A DNA stretch of 36,514 nucleotides from Brevundimonas sp. UBA7506 (GTDB lineage Bacteria > Pseudomonadota > Alphaproteobacteria > Caulobacterales > Caulobacteraceae). The position numbers and the translations under genes were made by a program. Positions 1 through 6,896 of this stretch are shown piece after piece. Position 1 is the first letter of the stretch, and the number at the start of each line of letters is the position of its first letter. The DNA lies in contig NZ_DLNQ01000002.1 in the NCBI RefSeq assembly GCF_002479495.1, positions 830-37,343 on the forward strand. Direction: 5' to 3'. The notes below the pieces were generated by a model. That model was not told where the DNA came from, made no database searches, and was given only the letters and a program-made list of their open reading frames with translations.

Positions 1-129
1 CGCATCGCCATGGAGCACCTGTTCCAGCAGCCGACGGCGCCGAACGAGATCCATGTCTGGCTGATGAGCCTCGAGGGCGCCGATCGCGACGCCGCCGAGC
101 GGATCGCCCAGTCGCTGGATCCCAAGTAG
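1..129 (+). CDS. C-terminal end of an unidentified protein (partial)
   Basis: The frame is open from base 1 and ends at a TAG at 127-129, giving the last 42 residues of a protein whose start lies outside the window. The end is charged and helical in character (a DRDAAERIAQSLD stretch near the stop). I do not recognise a family. The frame has the strong G/C preference at third positions seen in its neighbours, which supports it being coding. It converges with the VOC-family gene, whose stop lies 9 bases away. Confidence 0.6.
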   Translation, partial: RIAMEHLFQQPTAPNEIHVWLMSLEGADRDAAERIAQSLDPK

Positions 130-138
130 GCCTCTAGC

Positions 139-471
139 CTATTCGGACCAGACCGCCAGGTCATTGCCGGAGGGGTCGCGGAAGTGGAAGCGGCGACCCC
201 CGGGGAAGGCGAAGATCGGGTGGGTGATTTCGCCACCCGCCGCCTGGACCTTGGCCAGCATGGCCTCCAGGTCGTGGGCGTAAAGGATGGGCAGGGGCTT
301 GGGCGTCATCGCCTCGGTGGTGAAGCCCCCGTCCAGGCCTTCGCCGAACGCCGCATAGTCAGGGCCGTAATCCTGGAACACCCAGCCGAAGGCGGCGGCG
401 TAGAAGGCCTTGTGCGCCGCCATGTCGGTGGCGGGCAGTTCGAGATAGTCCAGCTTGCCGTCTTCGCGCAT
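139..471 (-). CDS. VOC family (glyoxalase/bleomycin-resistance-like) protein
   Basis: This 110-residue protein has the layout of a single vicinal-oxygen-chelate module pair. It opens with a KLDYLELPATD strand, followed by the helix AHKAFYAAAFGW, and ends with a FHFRDPSGNDLAVW strand, the usual end of glyoxalase-like domains of this family. The length is typical of stand-alone VOC proteins, which usually act as dimers and bind a metal. The substrate cannot be told from sequence. The frame continues upstream, but the ATG at 471 is preferred because a GGAGA lies about 8 bases before it and the domain begins right there. The protein has no signal peptide and is probably cytosolic. The family is clear, the function is not. 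Confidence 0.85.
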   Translation of the reverse strand: MREDGKLDYLELPATDMAAHKAFYAAAFGWVFQDYGPDYAAFGEGLDGGFTTEAMTPKPLPILYAHDLEAMLAKVQAAGGEITHPIFAFPGGRRFHFRDPSGNDLAVWSE

Positions 472-561
472 GGCGGTTCTCCAGAAAATGGAGGCGGACG
501 CTTGCACGACTGACGAGTCTGCGCAAACCTGCAATTGGTTCTCAAATGCAGGAGTCGTCCC

Positions 562-735
562 ATGATCGTCCTGAGCGCCGGATGCGCCTCGCTGGCCGCG
601 CTCATGCGCGAGGCGGAGGCGACGCCGCATACGACACGGGCGCCGGTCGAGACCGACCGACGCCCACGCCTGATAGCCATGAACGGCGGGAATCAGCGCG
701 CCGTCTGGGTCTCGCCCGCGCGCCAGACGCGATAG
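562..735 (+). CDS. possible small hypothetical protein (57 aa)
   Basis: A 57-codon frame starts at an ATG at 562 that has a good AGGAG 7 bases upstream, and it ends at a TAG at 733-735. It overlaps the end of the convergent ecotin gene by 43 bases. Third positions are mostly G or C, but a few codons unusual for this genome occur (ATA, CGA, ACA). The N-terminus (MIVLSAGCASLAAL) is hydrophobic but short. I recognise no family. It may be a chance frame. The main arguments for it are the ribosome binding site and the otherwise empty 220-base gap. Confidence 0.25.
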   Translation: MIVLSAGCASLAALMREAEATPHTTRAPVETDRRPRLIAMNGGNQRAVWVSPARQTR

Positions 736-1118
736 CGCACCTCGACGTCCGAGGGGGCGTAGACCACGACCGGCAGACGCGAGTTGTAGCGGATCAGCGG
801 CTGTTCCTGCGTCGTTACGAAGGCCTGGCGCTCCGAGCCGGGCGGGCATCCCATCAGGGTGCTGGCGGCGTTCCCCAGGGCGGGCAGGACGTAATAGTCA
901 TAGCCCCAGCCCTCGGCCGTGCGGGTCTCCAGGCGGCCGCCGAAGACCTGACGGTTGCAGTCCACCGTCTGGGTCTTGCCCAGGATCAGTTCGACCTTCA
1001 GCGCGCTTTCGTCGGTCTGCGCCGGCAGGGTGATGACGTGGCGCGTCTGGCCGGCAGCCGCAGCCGGGAAAGCCTTCAGGGCGTCGGCGGTCTGGGGCGC
1101 AGGCGTGCTGTCGGTCAT
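693..1118 (-). CDS. eco: ecotin-family serine protease inhibitor (mature part)
   Basis: The protein matches ecotin along its whole mature length. Visible landmarks are DESALKVELILGKT, the VDCN cysteine, the EGWGYDYYV block, the reactive-loop segment STLMGCPPG with the second cysteine, and the C-terminal RYNSRLPVVVYAP then VEVRYRVWRA strands. Ecotin is a periplasmic dimer that blocks trypsin-fold serine proteases. By alignment to E. coli ecotin (STMMAC), the P1 residue here is Leu and P1' is Met. The two cysteines match the pair that forms the loop-holding disulfide. Translation from the ATG at 1118 gives 141 residues without a signal peptide. An in-frame signal sequence lies directly upstream but is interrupted by TAG (see 1119-1199), so the exported product may be lost. 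Confidence 0.88.
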   Translation of the reverse strand: MTDSTPAPQTADALKAFPAAAAGQTRHVITLPAQTDESALKVELILGKTQTVDCNRQVFGGRLETRTAEGWGYDYYVLPALGNAASTLMGCPPGSERQAFVTTQEQPLIRYNSRLPVVVYAPSDVEVRYRVWRAGETQTAR

Positions 1119-1199
1119 GGGGCTACCCGCCTGAGCCGTAGCGCAGGCGGCCAGGGTCAGGGCGGCGACGCCAGCGAAGAGCTAGGGGAGGATTTTCAA
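1119..1199 (-). pseudogene. eco: ecotin signal-peptide coding segment broken by an amber codon
   Basis: Reading upstream of 1118 in the ecotin frame gives a TTG codon (1197-1199) with a GGAGA about 8 bases before it, then MKILP, a TAG at 1182-1184, and LFAGVAALTLAACATAQAGS joined to the ecotin body. Apart from the stop this is a normal export signal: a basic N-end, a hydrophobic core and a lipobox-like LAAC, with an AQA signal-peptidase-I-like site just after. Bases 1119-1199 plus the body give 168 codons, close to the usual ecotin precursor size. The stop occupies codon 6. Readthrough by a suppressor, a sequencing error or genuine inactivation are all possible. Confidence 0.6.
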
Positions 1200-1250
1200 G
1201 GCGTAGTCTCCACGGCCAAGGTTAGCGTGACCGTGGAGAACGTCACAGGA

Positions 1251-2441
1251 TCAGGGCAGTTCCACGGCCATGGCCACGGCTTCGCCGCCGCCGATGCAGA
1301 GCGAGGCCACGCCCTTCTTGCCGCCGCGCGCCTGAAGCGCCGCCAGCAAGGTCGACAGGATGCGCGCGCCCGAGGCGCCGATGGGGTGGCCGAGCGCCGT
1401 GGCGCCGCCGTTGACGTTCAGCTTGGCGCGGTCGATGCCCAGTTCCTGTTGGGCGATCATGGCGACGACGGCGAAGGCCTCGTTGACCTCCCACAGGTCC
1501 ACGTCCTCGACCGACCAGCCGGCTTTCTTGAGGGCCTTCTGCATGGCGGGGACGGGGGCGGTGGTGAAGAGGCCCGGCTCATGGGCGTGGGCGGCGTGGC
1601 TGACCACGCGGGCGACGATGGGCAGACCCATAGCCTTGGCCGTGCTCTCGCGGGTCATGACCAGGGCGGCGGCTCCGTCCGAGATCGAGCTGGCGTTGGC
1701 GGCGGTGATGGCGCCGTCCCTGGTGAAGGCGGGGCGCAGGGTCGGGATCTTGGCCGGATCGGCCTTGCCGGGTTGCTCGTCCTCGCTGACCGTGACAGGA
1801 CCCTTGCGGGTGGCGACCTCGACCGGGACGATCTCGGCCTTGAAGGCGCCCGAGGCGATGGCGGCCTTGGCGCGGGTCAGGCTCTCGATGGCGTAATCGT
1901 CCATCGCTTCACGCGTGAACTGATACTGGGCGGCGGCGTCCTCCGCGAAGACGCCCATGGCCTTGCCGGGGGAATAGGCGTCTTCCAGACCGTCCATCAT
2001 CATGCTGTCGACGATGACGTCGTGACCGATGCGGGCGCCGCCGCGATGCTTGTTCATCAGATAGGGGGCGCCGGTCATCGACTCCATGCCGCCCGCGACG
2101 ATGACCTCGGCCGTGCCGGCCAGCAGGGCGTCGTGGGCCATCATGGCGGCCTGCAGCCCCGAGCCGCACATCTTGTTCACGGTCGTCGCCTCGACATGCT
2201 TGCCGAGGCCGGCGCCGATGGCGGCCTGACGCGCCGGAGCCTGGCCCAGACCGGCGGGCAGGACGCAGCCCATGAAGATCTGCTCGACCTTCTCAGGGGC
2301 GACGCCCGCGCGCTCGACGGCGGCCTTGACCGCGGCGGCGCCCAGGTCGGTGGCCTTGACCGGCGACAGCGCGCCCTGGAAGCCGCCCATGGGCGTGCGG
2401 GCGAAGGAGACGATGACGACGGGATCGGATGCGGCGGTCAT
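1251..2441 (-). CDS. acetyl-CoA C-acetyltransferase (thiolase)
   Basis: A complete 396-residue thiolase. The nucleophile Cys92 sits in NKMCGSGL, the NEAF motif is at 320-323, the catalytic His352 is in GHPIGASG, and the second catalytic Cys382 is in CIGGGEA. The VIVAGGMESMTGAPYL block near residue 120 is the family signature. Enzymes of this type condense two acetyl-CoA to acetoacetyl-CoA, or run in reverse, for polyhydroxybutyrate, ketone or fatty-acid metabolism. It is likely a cytosolic tetramer. The ATG at 2441 fits the family N-terminus (PVVIVSFARTPMG), though no strong ribosome site is visible. It stands on its own; the CoA-transferase genes it could work with are at 22.2-23.6 kb. PhaA- and AtoB-type roles cannot be separated by sequence. 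Confidence 0.95.
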   Translation of the reverse strand: MTAASDPVVIVSFARTPMGGFQGALSPVKATDLGAAAVKAAVERAGVAPEKVEQIFMGCVLPAGLGQAPARQAAIGAGLGKHVEATTVNKMCGSGLQAAMMAHDALLAGTAEVIVAGGMESMTGAPYLMNKHRGGARIGHDVIVDSMMMDGLEDAYSPGKAMGVFAEDAAAQYQFTREAMDDYAIESLTRAKAAIASGAFKAEIVPVEVATRKGPVTVSEDEQPGKADPAKIPTLRPAFTRDGAITAANASSISDGAAALVMTRESTAKAMGLPIVARVVSHAAHAHEPGLFTTAPVPAMQKALKKAGWSVEDVDLWEVNEAFAVVAMIAQQELGIDRAKLNVNGGATALGHPIGASGARILSTLLAALQARGGKKGVASLCIGGGEAVAMAVELP

Positions 2442-2506
2442 GAGGGGCGTTTCCAGTATGAATCGTTTCGCGGGGGATTAGGGGAGGCGGAGGCCTGCTG
2501 GCAAGG

Positions 2507-3340
2507 TCAGAGCAGCTTCCTGCGCTGGCGGGCCAGGGCCAGCGGCCGCCCGTCCGCGCCCCAGGCGACGGCCTCGTCCACTGACCAGCCGAGGCCGTGA
2601 TCCAGCAGGCGGTATTCGAAGAAGGCCCAGCCGTCAGGCGCGGTTTCGGGCGTCGGATCGGCCAGGAAGTCGTAGCGCAGGTCCACCGTCGTCATCATCG
2701 GCGGGGCGGTGAAGGCGGTCCAGGCGGGCGGATAGAGGGCGTCCAGCAGATAGGCCAGCCGCAGCTCATCCAGGGGCGCGCCGTCCCTGGTCCGCATCCA
2801 CACCCGCTCGACGACAGGCTTGCCTTCATTGCCGCCCAGGATGTTGGGGCCTCCGTCGAAACGATAGTCGACATGCTGCGAGAAGCGCGGGGCCATGGGG
2901 CCGCTGATCCCCGGCGCGTCCCTCAGGCTGTCCAGCGACGGGGGCACGGCGAGCAGGGGGCCGAGCGGCTGGGCGGTGTCGGCGTCGGCGCCGTAGGTGG
3001 CGCTGGCGTGGTGCGTCAGGCGCGCGCCCTGGCCGCCCTCGACCACGGCATAGGCGACATTGCGGCCGCCGCGCAGCAGGCGCGGGCGGAATTGGATGGG
3101 CTGGCCGTATCTGGCGGCGGCCAGGTACTGGACGCTGAGGCTGCGCAGCGGCGCCTTGATCTCCAGCCCCTGACGCATGGCGCCGGCGCACAGGGCCGCC
3201 AGCAGGCCGCCGAATGGAAAGCCCGCCTCGGGCGGGGCGCTGATCGGGCCGTTGGAGAACTCGCCGGACAGGTGCGCCGACAGGCCCTCCTCGCAGGGCG
3301 TCAGGGTCAGGGCGTCGTGCAACAGGGCGGCTTCGGTCAT
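2507..3340 (-). CDS. acyl-CoA thioesterase, TesB-like double hotdog
   Basis: A 277-residue protein with two hotdog halves. The N-terminal half contains GEFSNGPISAPPEAGFPFGGLLAAL and the C-terminal half contains AYLLDALYPPAWTAF, MMTTVDLRYDF and a FFEYRLLDHGLGWSVDEAVAW strand pair. This is the TesB / 4HBT_3 layout. Asp200, Thr217-218 and Gln272 are candidates for the Asp-Thr-Gln active site of that family by position. The enzyme would hydrolyse acyl-CoA to free acid and CoA in the cytosol. The frame runs on upstream to 3913, but that extension overlaps the divergent HxlR gene, so the ATG at 3340 is chosen. It lies head to head with the HxlR regulator across a 177-base spacer carrying inverted repeats, so regulation by it is plausible. 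Confidence 0.85.
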   Translation of the reverse strand: MTEAALLHDALTLTPCEEGLSAHLSGEFSNGPISAPPEAGFPFGGLLAALCAGAMRQGLEIKAPLRSLSVQYLAAARYGQPIQFRPRLLRGGRNVAYAVVEGGQGARLTHHASATYGADADTAQPLGPLLAVPPSLDSLRDAPGISGPMAPRFSQHVDYRFDGGPNILGGNEGKPVVERVWMRTRDGAPLDELRLAYLLDALYPPAWTAFTAPPMMTTVDLRYDFLADPTPETAPDGWAFFEYRLLDHGLGWSVDEAVAWGADGRPLALARQRRKLL

Positions 3341-3437
3341 CGGTCCACGCAACAGGCAAAAGAGGCGGGCGGAGACTGATGCGTCGCCGCCCGCAAGTCG
3401 AGGAATGCAGAAATCGCGACAGGCTGGTCGCAAGTTC

Positions 3438-3488
3438 GTTGCCAAAAGAAACTGACAAACTGCGTCCCGATTGGCAACCCACTTGTCA
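3438..3488. promoter_or_regulatory. interleaved inverted repeats between thioesterase and HxlR genes (candidate operator)
   Basis: Two inverted repeats are interleaved. GTTGCCAA at 3438-3445 pairs with TTGGCAAC at 3471-3478 (8 of 8), and TGACAA at 3453-3458 pairs with TTGTCA at 3483-3488 (6 of 6). The cluster ends 29 bases before the HxlR start. HxlR proteins bind as dimers to such dyads near their own and divergent promoters. The assignment to this regulator is inference from position. Confidence 0.45.
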
Positions 3489-3517
3489 AAAGCCTGACGC
3501 GGGGTCACTTTCCGCCC

Positions 3518-4009
3518 ATGGGACGCACCGCCGACTATAGCCGCCAGAGCTGCTCGATCGCCGCCACGCTGGAGGTGATCGGCGACCCGTGGACCCTGCT
3601 GGTCATCCGTGACGCCTTCAACGGCGTGCGCCGGTTTGAACAGTGGCAGGACCGGCTGGGCGTAGCCCGCAACGTCCTGGCCGCGCGGCTGAAGTCGCTG
3701 GTGCAGCACGGGGTGCTGGAGCCGCAGCTCTATTCCGAGCGCCCGCCGCGCAACGAATACGTCCTGACGGCCAAGGGCAAGGACCTGTACGGGGTGCTGG
3801 TGACCCTGCACGCCTGGGGCGAGAAGCATGTGTATGGCGAGGCCGACAGCGGCATCTCCATGGTGCACAAGACCTGCGGCCACGACCTCAAGCCCCGCAT
3901 CGCCTGCGGCCATTGCAATGAGATCGTCAAACCGCGCGACATAGCGCTCACCTGGGCCGAGAACCGTCCGACCGTGGGCGATGTTCTGCCCAAGGACGAG
4001 GCTGCCTAA
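3518..4009 (+). CDS. HxlR family transcriptional regulator
   Basis: The 163-residue protein opens with the HxlR winged-helix signature: Cys12 in RQSCSIAATLEVIGDPWTLLVIRD, then RRFEQWQDRLGVARNVLAARLKSLVQHGVLE as recognition helices and a wing ending in NEYVLTAKGKDL. The usual family length is 100-120 residues. Here a C-terminal tail of about 45 residues carries Cys120, Cys130 and Cys133 with His122 and His132 in a CGH...CGHC pattern, which suggests a small metal site. The gene is divergent from the TesB-like thioesterase, and a dyad-rich spacer lies between them, so it likely controls that gene and itself. The effector is unknown. The ATG at 3518 begins the family domain directly. Confidence 0.92.
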   Translation: MGRTADYSRQSCSIAATLEVIGDPWTLLVIRDAFNGVRRFEQWQDRLGVARNVLAARLKSLVQHGVLEPQLYSERPPRNEYVLTAKGKDLYGVLVTLHAWGEKHVYGEADSGISMVHKTCGHDLKPRIACGHCNEIVKPRDIALTWAENRPTVGDVLPKDEAA

Positions 4010-4097
4010 GGCCGCGCGGACAGGGTTTGGCCGAAGTGACGTTGCGTGCGCTGTGCGCCGCGATGGGTCCTCGTAAGTGCTTCACTTCGGCTAAATT

Positions 4098-4112
4098 TGT
4101 AATGTTATTACA
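4098..4112. promoter_or_regulatory. TGTAAT-N3-ATTACA palindrome upstream of DUF1624 gene
   Basis: A perfect 6-bp dyad with a 3-base centre sits 20 bases before the ATG at 4133, in a short AT-rich patch of otherwise GC-rich DNA. Its place at the likely promoter or ribosome-binding region suggests an operator for a dimeric repressor. No regulator for it can be named. Confidence 0.35.
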
Positions 4113-4132
4113 TATCGTCTAATCGCTGCGGC

Positions 4133-5314
4133 ATGTTCAAGCCGATCAATGCCGCCAACGGGAATTTGCACGTTATCCGTCCCGCCGCCGCTCGGATACG
4201 CATCGAATCCATCGACGCGTTGCGAGGTCTGGTGATCCTTCTGATGCTGGTCGACCATGCGCGGGAGTTCTTCTTCATCCATGCCCAGGTTTCGGACCCG
4301 ATGGATGTAACCGCGACTTCGCCGGCTCTCTTTTTCACCCGCTTGACGGCGCATCTGTGTGCGCCTGTGTTCGTGGCCCTGACCGGACTGAGCGCCTGGC
4401 TCTACGCCTCGAAGAAGGGCGGCGCTCCGGCTGCCTCAGCCTTCCTGTTCAAGCGGGGTCTTTTCCTGATCTTCCTGGAACTGACCCTGGTCAACTTCGC
4501 CTGGACCTTCTCGTTGACGCCGACCACCGTCTTCCTGCAGGTCATCTGGGTGATCGGCCTGTCGATGATGGCTCTGGCGGCCCTGGTTCACCTGCCGCGC
4601 CCCCTGCTCATCGCGCTCGGCCTGATCATCGTTCTGGGGCACAATCTGCTGGACCCGATCACTGTGGCTGAGGGCGCTCCGGGCCATGCGATCTGGGCCG
4701 TTCTGCATGATCGCGGATATATCGACCTGCCCTGGGGCGGCCAGGCCCGGACCTCCTATCCCCTGTTGCCGTGGATCGGCGTCATCGCCCTGGGGTATGG
4801 CATCGGGCCCTGGTTCGTCGCAGAAGGGGCATCGCGCCGCCAGCGTTTGATTGCGCTGGGCGTGGCCATGCTGGCGCTGTTCGCCCTGCTGCGCACGATC
4901 AACCTTTACGGCGATCAGCCCTGGACCGCTCAGACCGACCTACTGCACACTGTCATGAGCGTGCTGAACCTGACCAAATACCCGCCATCGGCGGATTTCC
5001 TTCTGGCGACGCTCGGCATCGGAGCCTTGCTGCTGGCGGCGCTGGAGCAGGCGCCGCGACGCCTGGTTGGTCTGCTGGCGATCTTCGGCGGCGCGCCCTT
5101 GTTCTTCTACCTGATCCACCTCTACGCTCTGCACTTGCTCAATCTGGGGGCGTTGGTGGCGTTGGGGCCCAATCAGGGCGAATCCTTCAGCCTTCCCGGC
5201 GTGGGCTGGATCTGGCTGCTGGCCGTGGCGGTGGCCGTTCCTGGCTGGTTCGCTTGCCGGTGGTTCGGAGAGGTCAAGCGCCACAGCACGAAGTGGTGGA
5301 TGAAGTACCTCTGA
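4133..5314 (+). CDS. DUF1624 / heparan-alpha-glucosaminide N-acetyltransferase-like membrane protein
   Basis: A 393-residue polytopic membrane protein. The N-terminal motif ESIDALRGLVILLMLVDHAREFFF, with the conserved Asp-His pair inside the first helix, is the hallmark of the DUF1624/HGSNAT-like acyltransferase superfamily. About ten hydrophobic segments follow, with a FYLIHLYALHLLNL helix near residue 330 and a tryptophan-rich C-terminal helix. Family members are thought to move acyl groups across the membrane onto sugars, but the substrate here is unknown. No clear ribosome site precedes the ATG at 4133, so the start could lie slightly elsewhere. The gene converges with the secreted protein gene downstream across 82 bases. 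Confidence 0.8.
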   Translation: MFKPINAANGNLHVIRPAAARIRIESIDALRGLVILLMLVDHAREFFFIHAQVSDPMDVTATSPALFFTRLTAHLCAPVFVALTGLSAWLYASKKGGAPAASAFLFKRGLFLIFLELTLVNFAWTFSLTPTTVFLQVIWVIGLSMMALAALVHLPRPLLIALGLIIVLGHNLLDPITVAEGAPGHAIWAVLHDRGYIDLPWGGQARTSYPLLPWIGVIALGYGIGPWFVAEGASRRQRLIALGVAMLALFALLRTINLYGDQPWTAQTDLLHTVMSVLNLTKYPPSADFLLATLGIGALLLAALEQAPRRLVGLLAIFGGAPLFFYLIHLYALHLLNLGALVALGPNQGESFSLPGVGWIWLLAVAVAVPGWFACRWFGEVKRHSTKWWMKYL

Positions 5315-5324
5315 AATCCGGCGC

Positions 5325-5348
5325 GGGCTGACGTCGAAACGCCAGCCC
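5325..5348. terminator. weak hairpin between convergent genes
   Basis: GGGCTG (5325-5330) pairs with CAGCCC (5343-5348) and CGT (5332-5334) pairs with ACG (5339-5341) around a CGAA loop, with one internal mismatch. No T-run follows on either side, so this is only a possible terminator. Confidence 0.3.
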
Positions 5349-5396
5349 CAGGGATGCAGTCGTCCTGGCGTCATCCCGCGTGGGCGAGGTGGCGGA

Positions 5397-6677
5397 TCAG
5401 GGCGTCGTCGTCTCGCCTGAACCGAGCACGCTGGATGCAGTGAACGTCGGAGCCAGAATGGCGATATCGTAGCCCAGCGCCATTTCCCGCCATTCCTGCG
5501 GTGCGGAGGCCAGGCCCTCGGCCCTGAGTTTGCGGAGATCCACCAGCATCCACGACCCGGATGCGGCGTCAGTCGGCGATGCCAGGACGACATCCTTGCG
5601 CCAATCAGGCGCCTGGGTCGCCATGTCGAACGCGCGTTCGGCGGGGGGGCGGCCGACGCCATTGTAGCTGCCGTAGGAGCCCTTTGCGCCCTCGATGAGG
5701 ATGTGCGTGGCCGTGACACCTTCGCCCTCGGCACGTTCGGCCACATAGGCGCCCAGGTCGCGCTGATCCAGCGGGTTGAGCGATTTGTAGAAATGCCAGG
5801 CGCCGAACTTCATCAGCACTCTCGCTTCGGGATTTTCAGAAAGGCGCGCGGCGAAGGTCCGCTTCATCAACCGCGCCCGGCGTCCGTTGGGGTCGCCCTT
5901 GCGCGCTTGCGACGCCTGATAGATTGCGCGGGTCTCTGTCAGCAGGCCAAACAGATAGCGGACGCGCTCCCCGCCATCTTGCGAGACTGCGGCGGCGGCC
6001 TGGTCGAGGTCGTCTTGCGTGACCGAGAGCAGGAAGAGGTCGCCGGGCGAGGCTGATGCGAGTGCAGCAGTGGTCGCCTCCCGAGCCTGCGCGGCCAGAC
6101 CGATCAGGGCGGCCCGGGCGAGAGGACCGGGTTCGGCGGCGAGCATTTCCTCGAGCAGATAGCTGCCGGATCCGAGAAACTCCTGGTCGAGACCCCATAG
6201 CTGGAAATCCGGTCCGGCGGCGGCGGCGCAATCGCCCGCCATCCGGACTTCATCCCGCCCGCCGAAGAAGGCGATGCCGTCCGGATGGAGGCGCAGGAAA
6301 TCAGCGATCCGGGCTTCGCGATTCTCCGATCGCATGGCGGAATCGACAACGCGGGCCGCCTCCGGACCGGTTTCGATGGCCATGGCCGTCAGGCCGGAAG
6401 GCGCCATCAGACGACAGATCTGGGTTGTCAGGACCGGGATCTCCCGCGTCATGTGGCTTTCCCCGATCAGAACATAGCGGCTGGCGGCGATGGCTTCTGA
6501 CAGGACGGGCGCGCCTGCGCCGGAAAGGCCGTCCGGACTGACGTTAAGGGGGGTGATCACTCCGGCGAGACGAGCCGTAAAGGAGGAAGGCGTCGCTTCC
6601 TCGGCGACCGAGCCGGTCGCAAAAGCGCTCAGGCTGGCCATCAAGACGGCAGACAGGCCCGGATGAAATCTTCTCAT
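5397..6677 (-). CDS. secreted EreA/TIKI-superfamily-like protein of unknown function
   Basis: The 426-residue product starts with a signal peptide (MRRFHPGLSAVLMASLSAFATGSVA, cleavage near residue 25). The body has a YVLIGESHMTRE motif (Glu73, His75), an AIETGPEAARVV motif (Glu102) and a late KFGAWHFYKSL motif (His295). Paired Glu/His motifs of this kind are the pattern of the erythromycin-esterase, ChaN and TIKI superfamily of metal-dependent hydrolases and heme-binding proteins. I assign it there by motif, not by confident homology, and antibiotic resistance should not be inferred. The ATG at 6677 is preferred over an upstream extension because GGGGGA precedes it and a signal peptide follows. 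It is divergent from the diguanylate cyclase with 219 bases between. Confidence 0.6.
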   Translation of the reverse strand: MRRFHPGLSAVLMASLSAFATGSVAEEATPSSFTARLAGVITPLNVSPDGLSGAGAPVLSEAIAASRYVLIGESHMTREIPVLTTQICRLMAPSGLTAMAIETGPEAARVVDSAMRSENREARIADFLRLHPDGIAFFGGRDEVRMAGDCAAAAGPDFQLWGLDQEFLGSGSYLLEEMLAAEPGPLARAALIGLAAQAREATTAALASASPGDLFLLSVTQDDLDQAAAAVSQDGGERVRYLFGLLTETRAIYQASQARKGDPNGRRARLMKRTFAARLSENPEARVLMKFGAWHFYKSLNPLDQRDLGAYVAERAEGEGVTATHILIEGAKGSYGSYNGVGRPPAERAFDMATQAPDWRKDVVLASPTDAASGSWMLVDLRKLRAEGLASAPQEWREMALGYDIAILAPTFTASSVLGSGETTTP

Positions 6678-6896
6678 GCGTTTCCCCCAAAAACGACTCG
6701 ACAGGTTTTGGTCTAGCAACGCCTGAAAAGGACAACCAATGAACTCGAGTCCATGTCCGGGCCGTATCTGCATTGGACCAGGCGTCGGCGATAAAGGGCG
6801 TTGCCATCAACATGGCGTCGGGATCGGACCTCGTGACCGTCGAGGGCGGAGAAAACGTTCAGTTTCCGTCAACCCTCCGCCGTTAACCTTTGGGCC

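Noticed and set aside
546..2600. 684-codon plus-strand open frame
   Set aside because: It lies antisense to the ecotin and thiolase genes, whose families are certain. Its Gly/Arg/Asp-rich product has no domain and reflects GC-rich codon bias.
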